In this document: positions 1 to 8,647 of the stretch, one piece after another
How the letters are laid out: every line of letters starts with the position of its first letter
Position numbering within the stretch: the first letter of the stretch is position 1
Origin: Aquisediminimonas profunda
GTDB lineage: Bacteria > Pseudomonadota > Alphaproteobacteria > Sphingomonadales > Sphingomonadaceae
Length of the DNA stretch: 64,000 bases
Direction of reading: 5' to 3'
Assembly: GCF_019443285.1 (NCBI RefSeq)
Contig: NZ_CP080327.1
Coordinates: 2,166,001-2,230,000 of the forward strand
Translations under genes and position numbers: made by a program
The notes under the pieces: model-generated
Databases searched by the model: none
What the model was told of the DNA's origin: nothing
Seen by the model: the letters and a program-made list of their open reading frames with translations, nothing else

Positions 1-2
1 GG

Positions 3-92
3 ACCGGTGGTCGCGGCCAGATGCTTGACACAGGCGGCCAGGTTGCCCGTTTCAACAAGCGTTTTGGCGGTTTGACCCTGAAAAAGGGCTAA
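3..92 (+). CDS. C-terminal end of an unidentified gene
   Basis: An open frame enters from the left edge and stops at TAA (90-92). The last residues read GGQVARFNKRFGGLTLKKG. I do not recognise the family from this short tail. The frame is followed directly by a strong terminator, which supports a real gene end. It converges on fdxA. Confidence 0.6.
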   Translation, partial: TGGRGQMLDTGGQVARFNKRFGGLTLKKG

Positions 93-114
93 CCCTCTGT
101 AATCTCAGTAAAAA

Positions 115-139
115 GCCGCCGGGAACGGCGGCTTTTTTT
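115..139 (+). terminator. Rho-independent terminator
   Basis: Perfect 6-bp stem gccgcc/ggcggc with a 6-nt loop (gggaac), followed by seven T. It sits 23 nt after the stop codon of the upstream partial gene. An A run on the 5' side could let it serve the convergent fdxA transcript as well. Confidence 0.9.
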
Positions 140-170
140 GTGTTCTTTTGAAGTGGCTGCTGGGAAACAA

Positions 171-509
171 TCAGTCTCCCTGGCCCGGTTCCGGTGAGAA
201 GTATTTATCATACTTCCCTTGCTCACCCTTATGCTCATCCGCATCGGCCGGAGCCTCACGGCTCTTGGTAATGTTCGGCCATGATGCTGAGAAATTGTTG
301 TTCAGCTCAAGCCATTGCTCAAGTCCGCTTTCCGTATCAGGGAGAATGGCTTCGGCGGGACACTCGGGCTCACACACACCGCAGTCGATGCATTCGCTGG
401 GATTGATCACCAGCATGTTCTCGCCCTCATAGAAACAGTCCACGGGGCAGACTTCGACACAGTCCATGTACTTGCACTTGATGCAGGCCTCGGTCACCAC
501 ATAGGTCAT
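171..509 (-). CDS. fdxA: Ferredoxin FdxA (7Fe-8S type)
   Basis: 112-aa ferredoxin. The N-terminal half carries two cluster-binding motifs: [18 protein letters not shown], a C-x7-C-x3-C arrangement typical of a 3Fe-4S site, and [12 protein letters not shown], a C-x2-C-x2-C-x3-C 4Fe-4S site. The C-terminal tail ending in [12 protein letters not shown] is typical of alphaproteobacterial FdxA. Length matches the family. It acts as a soluble electron carrier; the partner is not evident here. The S4 protein and helicase lie upstream on the same strand, a common alphaproteobacterial arrangement, so it may be the distal gene of that unit. Confidence 0.95.
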   Translation of the reverse strand: MTYVVTEACIKCKYMDCVEVCPVDCFYEGENMLVINPSECIDCGVCEPECPAEAILPDTESGLEQWLELNNNFSASWPNITKSREAPADADEHKGEQGKYDKYFSPEPGQGD

Positions 510-547
510 TATGCTCTCTCCGTGATTTGTACGACTCTTGCCTAGAA

Positions 548-847
548 TCAGCGATAGCCCACGTCAATCGGCTGTGGCACCATCATTTCTTCATAACAGG
601 ATTGTGCTTCAGCGGCCGGTCCGCGTCGGACAGGCATTCGCACCACACGGATTGCTCGGACCTTGCTCTGAGCAATCAATGTAATTGTCTGGCCGACCCG
701 GACCTCGACATGGGACGTGGAAACCGGTTTGCCATCGATGCGCATGCTCCCCTCAAGGATCAATGCCGTCGATTTGGATCGACTTTTCGCAAACCGGATA
801 AAATAGAGAAACTTGTCCAGCCTCAGGATTTTTCCTTTCGTATCCAA
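548..847 (-). CDS. S4-domain RNA-binding protein (HslR-like)
   Basis: 99 aa. An S4 RNA-binding fold begins near the N terminus ([21 protein letters not shown], then IDGKPV), as in ribosome-associated heat-shock protein HslR. The predicted start is TTG at 847, inside the last 25 nt of the upstream helicase gene, so translation is probably coupled. No clear Shine-Dalgarno sequence is visible and the start is uncertain. An RNA or ribosome role alongside the helicase is an inference from domain and context. Confidence 0.85.
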   Translation of the reverse strand: MDTKGKILRLDKFLYFIRFAKSRSKSTALILEGSMRIDGKPVSTSHVEVRVGQTITLIAQSKVRAIRVVRMPVRRGPAAEAQSCYEEMMVPQPIDVGYR

Positions 848-3333
848 TCACGCAGGACAGCAAAGCTGCCACTCGGTCTGATAAGCTCCTGTTTTCTGCG
901 GTGCCTTCCGATCCAGCGCCAAAGCTCTGGGTTGGTCGAGCCCGCGGGCTTAAAGCCAAGCGCGCGCATAATTCGTGCAAGCGTCGGTTGTCCGATACCG
1001 AGTTGGGTGGCAATTGTGGCGTCAGGAACAAAGCTGCTCTTGCCGCTTCGCTGTTCGTGTAAGGCCCGCGCGATCCGCTCGACGAGATCTATTCTGACCA
1101 TTTGGTTGCCAAAGTTTCGATATCCTGCGTCCAATGCACTGGCAGCCAATTCTGGCGCGGGTCGGTCGAGCAGCGTCAGCCCAGGCATCGGTAGCGGAGG
1201 CATAGGGCGATTACGTTCCACCGCCAGCAATGCCATTCTCAGTCGTGTTGCTTCCGGCTTCAGCAAGCCGTGGTGAAAAATGTCGAGTGCGCCGATCACG
1301 ATCCCCGTCTGTCTTAGCCGTCGCCGCTCTGGCGGCGGAAGTGCCTCAAGATTTGTATCGAGCATGGAGCGTGTACAAAGGCCAGTTGTGCTTATGAGCG
1401 TCGCAATAATTGCGCGTATTGCTGCCGGCATTTCAGGATCTTTTGAAATCCGTTGAAATTGATTCAAGGGCGCCAGGCGAGTTTGGACACAATGCGTCAG
1501 CCAGGTCTCGAGCCGTTCTTGCACCTGCAAACGCAATACCGGCGGTAGTCGCCCGAGGGCGGAATGGAGAAGAACCGAAGGAGTGAGCAATGTGCGACCA
1601 CGCCGAAGGGTAGCGACACTGGCCCCTTTCCAGAGGATTGCAATGTCTTGGCCAGGCAGCGTGCACAATGTGAATTCGCGCTCTGATCCGTCAATAAGCA
1701 GAAGAGCACGACGTTCAATTTCGCTCGGCAGCCGTTTTTCGACGGCAGCTATCAAGCGCTTGTGATCTTCAAGACGCGTTGCATGATCGATCCGCAATAC
1801 GAAGCCGTCCAGAGTTCCCAGGGGCTCATCCTCGACCATGATCGCGCCATTTTCCGCAAATCGCACGTCAAGCGGTGGCGCGTCTGCTGCCATGCTGCGG
1901 ACAAGTAGAGTGGTTCGGCGGTCAACAAATCGCTGGGTCAATTTCTCATGAAGCGCGTCCGAAAGCCGTTGTTCAAGGGCGACCGTGCGTTCCGCCCATT
2001 CTTCAGCGTCTGTGAGCCAGTCGCGCCGTTGCGATGCATAGGCCCAGGTTCTCACCGCGGCGATCCTGCCGGTCAGGGCAGAAATGTCGCCCTGCACAGA
2101 GTCTAGCCTAGCGAGTTCCGAAGCGATGGCATGAGCAGGAATGACGCCGGCCCCTGACTCGAGATACCGGAATATCTGCATCACCAGTCTTGAATGGAAT
2201 TCCGCGCCCATATGGCGAAAGTCTGGAAGACCACAAACCTCCCACAGACGGGCGATACGAGCCGGTGTGTTCAGCAAATCGCGAAGTTCCCCAACCTCTT
2301 GGATTCTTTTGAGGACAGCAAGATCGATGGCTTCCGGTGCTGGCCTGAGGTTGATGAGGTCGGGCGTTCTCTCAAGCGAAGCAATGAGTGCATCCATGCA
2401 TGTGAAGTCAGGTTCAGCTTCACGCCAGAAAAGGTGGTCAAGCGGCGCGAACCGATGATTTTCGATACGTTCAATTTCAACGTCTGTGAAATTTTGCTGT
2501 CGCTCACCGCCTGCAAGTACACCAAAGGTCCCGTCTCGTTGGTGTCGGCCGGCCCGTCCGGCGATTTGCGCCATTTCAGAAGTGTAAAGTCGCCTCTGGC
2601 GCTTGCCATCGAACTTGGACAGGCTCGCAAATGCGACGTGCCCGAGATCGAGATTGAGACCCATTCCGATCGCGTCAGTCGCTACAAGATAGTCCACGTC
2701 TCCAGACTCGAACATTGCGACTTGAGCATTGCGAGTACGAGGGGACAGCGCGCCCAAAACCACGGCAGAGCCGCCGCGCGTTCGGCGGATCATTTCCGCT
2801 ATTCCGTAAACCTCTTCTGCAGAAAAGGCGACGATGGCTGACCGTGCAGGAAGCCGGGACAACTTCTTCGGTCCCCCATAGCTAAGATTGGAGAAACGCG
2901 GGCGATTAATAATCTCTGCTTCTGGAACGAGTGAGCGAAGCAAAGGAGCAAGGGTTGCGGCGCCGAGAATCATTGTCTCCTCGCGTCCGCGCACATTAAG
3001 TATGCGGTCCGTAAAGACATGCCCTCGTTCGGGATCCGAGCCGAGTTGCGCCTCGTCAATCGCAACAAATGCCACGTCGCGCTCCACCGGCATTGATTCA
3101 ACCGTGCAAATCAACCATTTCGCATGCGGCGGAAGAATCTTTTCTTCCCCTGTAATCAGTGCAACCGCTGAGTCTCCCTTGATCGACCTCACACGGTCGA
3201 AGACCTCCCTCGCTAACAGGCGCAGTGGAAAGCCCATCATCCCGCTCGAATGCGCACAAAGGCGTTCGATCGCGAGGTGGGTCTTGCCCGTATTGGTCGG
3301 CCCCAGAACCGCTTTAACCGAAGCGCCTGACAT
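823..3333 (-). CDS. SUV3-like DExH RNA helicase
   Basis: About 836 aa. Motif I (GPTNTGKTH) lies near the N terminus, followed by a DEAQ Walker B (AIDEAQ) and motif VI (QIAGRAGRHQRDGTFG), as in the mitochondrial SUV3/Ski2-like family common in alphaproteobacteria. The long C-terminal part ends in a basic segment and is less conserved. It probably unwinds RNA in decay or ribosome metabolism. A GTG three codons upstream (3342) could also start the protein; I prefer the ATG because it directly precedes the conserved GASVKAVLGPTNTGKT. The 3' end overlaps the S4 gene. Confidence 0.9.
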   Translation of the reverse strand: MSGASVKAVLGPTNTGKTHLAIERLCAHSSGMMGFPLRLLAREVFDRVRSIKGDSAVALITGEEKILPPHAKWLICTVESMPVERDVAFVAIDEAQLGSDPERGHVFTDRILNVRGREETMILGAATLAPLLRSLVPEAEIINRPRFSNLSYGGPKKLSRLPARSAIVAFSAEEVYGIAEMIRRTRGGSAVVLGALSPRTRNAQVAMFESGDVDYLVATDAIGMGLNLDLGHVAFASLSKFDGKRQRRLYTSEMAQIAGRAGRHQRDGTFGVLAGGERQQNFTDVEIERIENHRFAPLDHLFWREAEPDFTCMDALIASLERTPDLINLRPAPEAIDLAVLKRIQEVGELRDLLNTPARIARLWEVCGLPDFRHMGAEFHSRLVMQIFRYLESGAGVIPAHAIASELARLDSVQGDISALTGRIAAVRTWAYASQRRDWLTDAEEWAERTVALEQRLSDALHEKLTQRFVDRRTTLLVRSMAADAPPLDVRFAENGAIMVEDEPLGTLDGFVLRIDHATRLEDHKRLIAAVEKRLPSEIERRALLLIDGSEREFTLCTLPGQDIAILWKGASVATLRRGRTLLTPSVLLHSALGRLPPVLRLQVQERLETWLTHCVQTRLAPLNQFQRISKDPEMPAAIRAIIATLISTTGLCTRSMLDTNLEALPPPERRRLRQTGIVIGALDIFHHGLLKPEATRLRMALLAVERNRPMPPLPMPGLTLLDRPAPELAASALDAGYRNFGNQMVRIDLVERIARALHEQRSGKSSFVPDATIATQLGIGQPTLARIMRALGFKPAGSTNPELWRWIGRHRRKQELIRPSGSFAVLRDWIRKEKS

Positions 3334-3444
3334 ACAATACACATTGGTTGCTCAAGCGATTCACGCAAGGGGAAGAATCGCAGGACAGGGAATTCGCACG
3401 ATTCAGCGCAAAAATAGCAGAAATATCCGGCTCTTAGTTTGACA

Positions 3445-3452
3445 TTAACCAT
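3445..3452. promoter_or_regulatory. Possible CtrA half-site TTAACCAT
   Basis: TTAACCAT occurs in the divergent gap between the helicase and the M23 peptidase, and GGTTAAATGG follows about 30 bp later. TTAACCAT matches the CtrA half-site known from alphaproteobacteria, and cell-wall hydrolases are plausible cell-cycle targets. The assignment rests on motif match alone. Confidence 0.3.
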
Positions 3453-3531
3453 CTTGGGCCAGAAATACCGGAGACGCGTCGGTTAAATGGCCGTACAGTC
3501 AAGAACCGGGGTCAAGAGGGGGCGATAGCCT

Positions 3532-5052
3532 TTGTTTCAGCGCAGCGAACATGGATTTGGCCATGCGGGCCTGACGCTGACGCTCAACTCCGCGCATGCA
3601 CTGCCCGTAGAGAGGGAGGGCTGGGCCGGCCGTTTCGATCGCTTGGCCGAATATCTGTCTGGGCTTGATTGGGTTCCAGACCTTGGCGCCAATGTCGGCT
3701 CTCTCGAATGGTTTCGCGGGCTTTTTGCCTGCACCCTGCTGTGCGTTTTGCCGATCATGTTGATGCCGGATATGCGCCCATTGCCGGTTGCTGTGCCTGC
3801 CCCATTGGGTCACGATGCCTGGGAGGAGACCAGGGCCCAGACGATCGCTCCGGCTGCCTGGGGCGGCGACACAGGCAAGCATATGGCTGCAACCGATGCC
3901 GTGATTGCATTGGCCAATGCACCTGAACGACCTACTCTCGAATTGACAGCTTCGCTGGGGCAAGGGGATGGATTTGCCCGCGTCCTTGAACGCGCCGGTG
4001 TCGGGGAAGATGAGGCTCATCAGGTTGCCAACCTTGTTTCCAGTGCGACTGCTCTGGGCGACCTGAAGCCCGGAACTCAAATCAAGCTGACCCTTGGACG
4101 CCGCACCAATCGCAATGTGGCGCGACCTCTCGATTTTCTGGCGTTCCGCGCACGGCTTGATCTTGGGCTCGTCCTGAAGCGCGAAGGAGCGGGGCTAGCC
4201 TTGCAACGCATTCCCATTTCGGTTGATCGGACACCGCTTCGCATACAGGGTCAGGTCGGAGACAGTCTCTATCGCTCGGCGCGTGCTGCTGGCGTTCCGG
4301 CTCGGGCAGTGGAATCCTATATCCGCGCAATTGCATCCAAACTTTCGCTTGGGAGTGATGTCAATGCTGACGCTCGGTTCGACCTGATCGTGGAACATGC
4401 GCGAGCGGCGACCGGGGAAACCGAAGTCGGGAAGTTGCTCTATGCGGGGCTTTACCGTGGGTCCCGCAAGACACAGCTTTTGCAATGGACTGTTGGTGGC
4501 CGCACGGATTGGTATGAGGCATCCGGTGTAGGTCAGGCGCGGGGGGGCGGTTTTGCCCAGCCGGTTGCCTATGCCCGGATCAGTTCCGGCTTCGGCATGA
4601 GATTCCACCCGCTACTCGGATACACGCGTCTGCATCGTGGCGTCGACTATGCCGCACCATATGGCGCGCCGATCCGTGCGGTCAGCGATGGTTTCGTCGC
4701 CAATGCAGGTTGGGCAGGCGGCTATGGCAATCAGGTCAGGATTGCCCATAGCAACATTCTCGGGACAAGTTATTCCCACATGAGCCGTATCGTTGTCAGT
4801 CCCGGAAGCCGAGTATTTCAAGGCCAAGTCATTGGTTATGTGGGCTCAACCGGACTTTCAACGGGGCCACATTTGCATTTTGAAGTTTATCGGTCGGGTC
4901 AGGTCGTCAATCCCATGACCGTCAGCTTCGCTTCAACATCCCTACTCAGCGGGAATGAACTCGCGCAATTCCGCGCGAAGCTTTCAGCTTTGCTGAGGCT
5001 TCCTGTGAATGGGAGTGCTGCGACATCTTCTCCTTCCACAGCCTGGCGATAG
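3532..5052 (+). CDS. M23 (LytM-type) murein endopeptidase
   Basis: 506 aa. One membrane-spanning segment lies around residues 62-76 (LFACTLLCVLPIMLM), so the bulk should be periplasmic. The C-terminal third is a peptidase M23 domain with zinc ligands in HRGVDYAAP and HLHFEVY, preceded by SSGFGMRFHP. The middle is an OapA/LysM-like stretch typical of sphingomonad M23 proteins. It should cut peptide cross-links in peptidoglycan or act as an amidase activator. Start is TTG at 3532 with AGAGGGGG about 10 nt upstream. It is transcribed toward tRNA-Thr. Confidence 0.9.
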   Translation: MFQRSEHGFGHAGLTLTLNSAHALPVEREGWAGRFDRLAEYLSGLDWVPDLGANVGSLEWFRGLFACTLLCVLPIMLMPDMRPLPVAVPAPLGHDAWEETRAQTIAPAAWGGDTGKHMAATDAVIALANAPERPTLELTASLGQGDGFARVLERAGVGEDEAHQVANLVSSATALGDLKPGTQIKLTLGRRTNRNVARPLDFLAFRARLDLGLVLKREGAGLALQRIPISVDRTPLRIQGQVGDSLYRSARAAGVPARAVESYIRAIASKLSLGSDVNADARFDLIVEHARAATGETEVGKLLYAGLYRGSRKTQLLQWTVGGRTDWYEASGVGQARGGGFAQPVAYARISSGFGMRFHPLLGYTRLHRGVDYAAPYGAPIRAVSDGFVANAGWAGGYGNQVRIAHSNILGTSYSHMSRIVVSPGSRVFQGQVIGYVGSTGLSTGPHLHFEVYRSGQVVNPMTVSFASTSLLSGNELAQFRAKLSALLRLPVNGSAATSSPSTAWR

Positions 5053-5115
5053 AAATTTTGCTACATCAAGGGCTGGACGTTCGCTCGCAATTCGCGCAAA
5101 TGGCGCTCCGCATGT

Positions 5116-5191
<76 letters not shown>

Positions 5192-5286
5192 TGCCCTCTT
5201 GCGGGGGCTGAAATCCAGCAGAAGCGCCATTTTTCGTCTCTTTGTTGACACACAAGGCACATGACGAAGGTACAAAGAGGCGCTAT

Positions 5287-6891
5287 ATGGCGATACTATT
5301 GAAACACGTCCTTAAACATAAATCTGGCAGGTCCAGTTACCGCAGAGCTTTCCCACCGCACCTAAGGGTGCTTATCGGCCGAAGGGAACACAAAGCTTCT
5401 TTAGGTCGAGAAGGAGCCCCTGGTTTTCTTGCACTGTATGAGGCCGAGGCGCGAAAATTTGATATCGAAGTAAACAAAGCCGTCAAACAGAGTTCTGGCT
5501 CGTTTGATCCGTTGGACCCTCCGCTCGTCCGGTACCTGGCGGATAGCTTTTCGCACAAGGCTTTAGCTGTAGACGAAGCCCAGCGCGATCGGCTCCCATC
5601 ACCCTATCCCCGTTTCATGCCTCGAGGGAACCCCGAGGAAGACTATTTGGCTAGTAGGGAACTGCTAGAAGGCTATGGTAACCGTGATGAACTGAAAGAA
5701 TATTGGGGAGAATGGGTCTACGAATACGCAACAGATATGGGCTACATTCTTGATCCAAATGGTGAAGACCTGAAGGACCTCTGTGAAGCGATTGCAGGTG
5801 CCGCTGCCCGGATGTGGGTTGATCACTACCAGGTCCGTATGGACCCCGAACATTCACAAGGCGGAGCACGTACGAAGACACCGATAAAGCCCTGTAAGCC
5901 GCTTGAAGGCACTTCTAGTCCAATAGGACCTCGCGTTCCTCTGCTGGCTACCTTTGATGCCTATGCGGCTTCGCGAGGCATGACGCCCAATGTGAGAGAG
6001 GAATGGCGGGCGAGTATAGTTCGTCTCGTGAAATTCCTTGGCCATGACGATGCTGCTGCAGTTTCTTCATCCGACCTCAGACGTTGGCGTGATGTTTTAC
6101 GTGAGGAGGTGTTGCCCAAAGGGACGAAGCGCAGCCCCGTAACCGTTCGCAACAAATACATCCGGCCGGTCAAGGCTACTTATGCATGGGCGCTCGGTGA
6201 GGAGCTGCTAACCCATAATCCAGGTACAGCGGTGAAGGTCGATACTCCCAAGGCTGCCCGACTACGCAGCAAGGCGTTCACAGATCTCGAAGCACGAGCG
6301 ATCTTGAAGGCTACACTTGACCCGCCTCCAGCAAGACTTTCAGTGAGCTATGCTCGCGCTAGGCGCTGGATGCCTTGGCTCATGGCGTATTCGGGCGCTC
6401 GCGTGAATGAGCTTAGCCAGCTTCGGGGGAAAGACATTACGGAGATCGAGGGACACTGGACAATGCGCCTTACGCCCGACGCTGGCACCATCAAGAACAA
6501 AGAAGCTCGCATTGTGCCTCTACACCAGCACCTAATAGATCAAGGCTTTCTTGCCGTTGTTCAAGAAACAGGGGCGGGGCCATTGTTCTATGATCCTACG
6601 CTCGTGAAAGTTCAGAAAGACACCAATCGTCACGTCAAGAAGGTTGGAGAACGGATCGCCGAATGGGTGAGGAACGAAGTTGGCATTGCGGACAAGGATG
6701 TAATGCCCTCACACGGGTGGCGTTACCGCTTCAAGGGCCTATCGCATGATTGGGCAATGGAAGAGAGGATGGTTGACGCCATTCAGGGCCATGCCCCTCA
6801 GACTGTCGGCCGGACTTATGATGGCGCGTCCATAACGGCTATGGCGAAAGCGATAGCGAAAATTCCTCATTATCAAGTTGACGGCGTCTAG
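5287..6891 (+). CDS. Tyrosine recombinase / island integrase
   Basis: 534 aa from the ATG at 5287, which has AAAGAGG 6 nt upstream; a longer reading from 5242 is less likely. The catalytic set can be placed: Arg372 (SGARVNEL), His476 and Arg479 (HGWR), His502 (GHAPQ) and the nucleophile Tyr511 (RTYDG). The N terminus (KHVLKHKSGRSSYRRAFP) resembles the DUF6538-type arm region of such integrases. The gene faces away from tRNA-Thr and should catalyse integration and excision between the two 17-bp att repeats. No excisionase gene is recognisable. Confidence 0.95.
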   Translation: MAILLKHVLKHKSGRSSYRRAFPPHLRVLIGRREHKASLGREGAPGFLALYEAEARKFDIEVNKAVKQSSGSFDPLDPPLVRYLADSFSHKALAVDEAQRDRLPSPYPRFMPRGNPEEDYLASRELLEGYGNRDELKEYWGEWVYEYATDMGYILDPNGEDLKDLCEAIAGAAARMWVDHYQVRMDPEHSQGGARTKTPIKPCKPLEGTSSPIGPRVPLLATFDAYAASRGMTPNVREEWRASIVRLVKFLGHDDAAAVSSSDLRRWRDVLREEVLPKGTKRSPVTVRNKYIRPVKATYAWALGEELLTHNPGTAVKVDTPKAARLRSKAFTDLEARAILKATLDPPPARLSVSYARARRWMPWLMAYSGARVNELSQLRGKDITEIEGHWTMRLTPDAGTIKNKEARIVPLHQHLIDQGFLAVVQETGAGPLFYDPTLVKVQKDTNRHVKKVGERIAEWVRNEVGIADKDVMPSHGWRYRFKGLSHDWAMEERMVDAIQGHAPQTVGRTYDGASITAMAKAIAKIPHYQVDGV

Positions 6892-7515
6892 GGGCATCGA
6901 CTGCGGAAAAAGGGCTGGCGAGGGTTGCCACTCCAAAATAGCGCTCGGAATGCAGATTGACCAATTAGAATACCCTAAGTTGGATCTCTCGTGTTGTGCC
7001 TTGGCACGCTTCCGAGGTCATATGGGGCTGTAACCTTGATACTGCCCATTTAAGCGCGTGGTTGCCAATAATCCCCGACTGTTATCCTCTTAGGCCGGTC
7101 GCCCTTAGTGTCCCTATAATACACGATATAGCCTTCTACTTCCTCCTAATTGCCCGAATAAATCACCTCCAAAGCGGGACATTCATTGCAAAGCTTCTAG
7201 GATGCACGTGGGAGTTTAAACTGCCCGTTAGGTCACCCCTCATGGCAATATGGGCTCCCAGTGGGTCTCTGAGAAGCCCTGGGAGGCATATACTGTGATG
7301 AACTAACTAGGATCAGAAGCTTTTAAACCACTTGCATAATAGGATGCGGGGTTGTCAATTTAATTCTAATTTCAACATAAACGAAATAAAAGAAGTAATC
7401 TACCCATATATGATAATAAAATCACAAATGACCTAGATCGAAACAATTTATATTTAATTATGGACGTCATTGATGATTTTGGATAATATTTATTTTTTAT
7501 CAGGGAGAAATCAAA
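6892..7515. other. AT-rich intergenic stretch in the island
   Basis: No convincing gene is seen. From about 7310 to 7500 the sequence turns strongly AT-rich, which probably holds the promoter of the following PEP-CTERM gene. A 100-codon open frame at 6996-7298 has no recognisable protein features. Confidence 0.5.
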
Positions 7516-8217
7516 GTGCGGGTCTCACATTTTCTAGTTGCAGCTGCGGCGATTGTTTCAGCCCCGGCAAATGCTGCAACCATTATCCAGACTGTGACCA
7601 ACAATACACAGGGTCCGGGATTTATCGGCTTTGATCAGGCTCTTGGCAAACTCGATAACGTTCAACTGTCACTCAGTGTCAGCTCCTGGCGAGCGTATTT
7701 TCTCACCGGCCGAGGCCTCTTTGCCCCTGGATCACCAACCCAGGTTCCATTTGACTGGTCGATAAATGGATCAATCGGCTTCTCTCTCTTTTTTGGCCAG
7801 CCGCCGGTCAAAACGTCCAGTTTCAATATCCCGATCACGGGCGCCGGTTCGACTGTGGTTGACATAATTTCCCCCTTGTCACCTCAATTTGAGACGTTCG
7901 CCAAAGGCTTTGCAGATCTTACGCTCAATCCTGCAGATTTCGTGACCAGCAGTAACATCAACTATTCGCGAACGGATCCCGGATTGAATAATTCGAGCCT
8001 TGACACGCTTATCACGACACCAGTGGATCTGGCCGCGTACAACTTAAGGTTGGGGAACGATTTTCTTAGTCCGGACAACAACAGCTTCTTCAGCGCCGTC
8101 CTGACATACAATTACACGGCCGTCCCGGAGCCCACGACCTGGGCAATGATGCTCCTCGGTTTTGGGCTTGTCGGCTCGTCGATGCGTCGTGCTCGGCCGA
8201 GGCTGGCCGGCGCCTGA
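7516..8217 (+). CDS. PEP-CTERM sorting-domain protein
   Basis: 233 aa, GTG start with CAGGGAG about 9 nt upstream. It has an N-terminal signal peptide (FLVAAAAIVSAPANAA) and a C-terminal sorting tail VPEPTTWAMMLLGFGLVG followed by basic residues (SSMRRARPRL), the Sphingomonadales variant of the PEP-CTERM signal. The mature part is rich in Asn, Ser, Thr and Pro and has no known catalytic motif. It is expected to be exported and processed by exosortase or held at the envelope. It is an unusual cargo for a defence island, and a Rho-independent terminator follows. Confidence 0.85.
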   Translation: MRVSHFLVAAAAIVSAPANAATIIQTVTNNTQGPGFIGFDQALGKLDNVQLSLSVSSWRAYFLTGRGLFAPGSPTQVPFDWSINGSIGFSLFFGQPPVKTSSFNIPITGAGSTVVDIISPLSPQFETFAKGFADLTLNPADFVTSSNINYSRTDPGLNNSSLDTLITTPVDLAAYNLRLGNDFLSPDNNSFFSAVLTYNYTAVPEPTTWAMMLLGFGLVGSSMRRARPRLAGA

Positions 8218-8249
8218 ACAGCGATCGCGCCGACCGTTTACAAAACTGA

Positions 8250-8292
8250 CAGCGCCGCCAAGCCGCTAATTGGTGAGACGGCGCTGGTTTTT
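8250..8292 (+). terminator. Terminator after the PEP-CTERM gene
   Basis: Arms CAGCGCCG (8250-8257) and CGGCGCTG (8279-8286) are perfect complements around a 21-nt loop. A run of five T (8288-8292) follows the 3' arm. Confidence 0.75.
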
Positions 8293-8647
8293 GCCTCGGG
8301 CCGCATTCGGCCACGCATCAAACCAAGGCCAAAGGCGCTGCGCGATGCTGCGCCAAGGTAGCCATTGCCTCAGGCTCTAAGTTAACCGGTGGACCGCCTA
8401 GGCGGAGTGGGTCACAAATGGCTAACCGCTACACTTTGCGGACGGTGGACGATCCGCCCCAAAAAGAGATCATGATCCAATTTCCCACCAGTATACGTTT
8501 AGGTACCTGTCGCTAACTTTTAGGCTCTTAGGTGGTGATAATAACAATCCCATCAAGCACTACCAAGGTCACCTATCGCCCCATATCGTAGCTATGGCCT
8601 CAGGTATCGATATGCTCGATAGGCCCCTCAAAGTCTTGACCATCGAC
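8293..8647. other. Intergenic stretch, no gene seen
   Basis: No supported open frame is present. One perfect palindrome, CCGCCTAGGCGG (8394-8405), is visible. The region lies between two convergent genes. Confidence 0.4.

Noticed and set aside
6996-7298. 100-codon plus-strand frame after the integrase
   Set aside because: No ribosome site, family or protein-like pattern; treated as noncoding.
8394-8405. Palindrome CCGCCTAGGCGG as an att or operator site
   Set aside because: A 12-bp palindrome without a second copy or a neighbouring start is not enough evidence.
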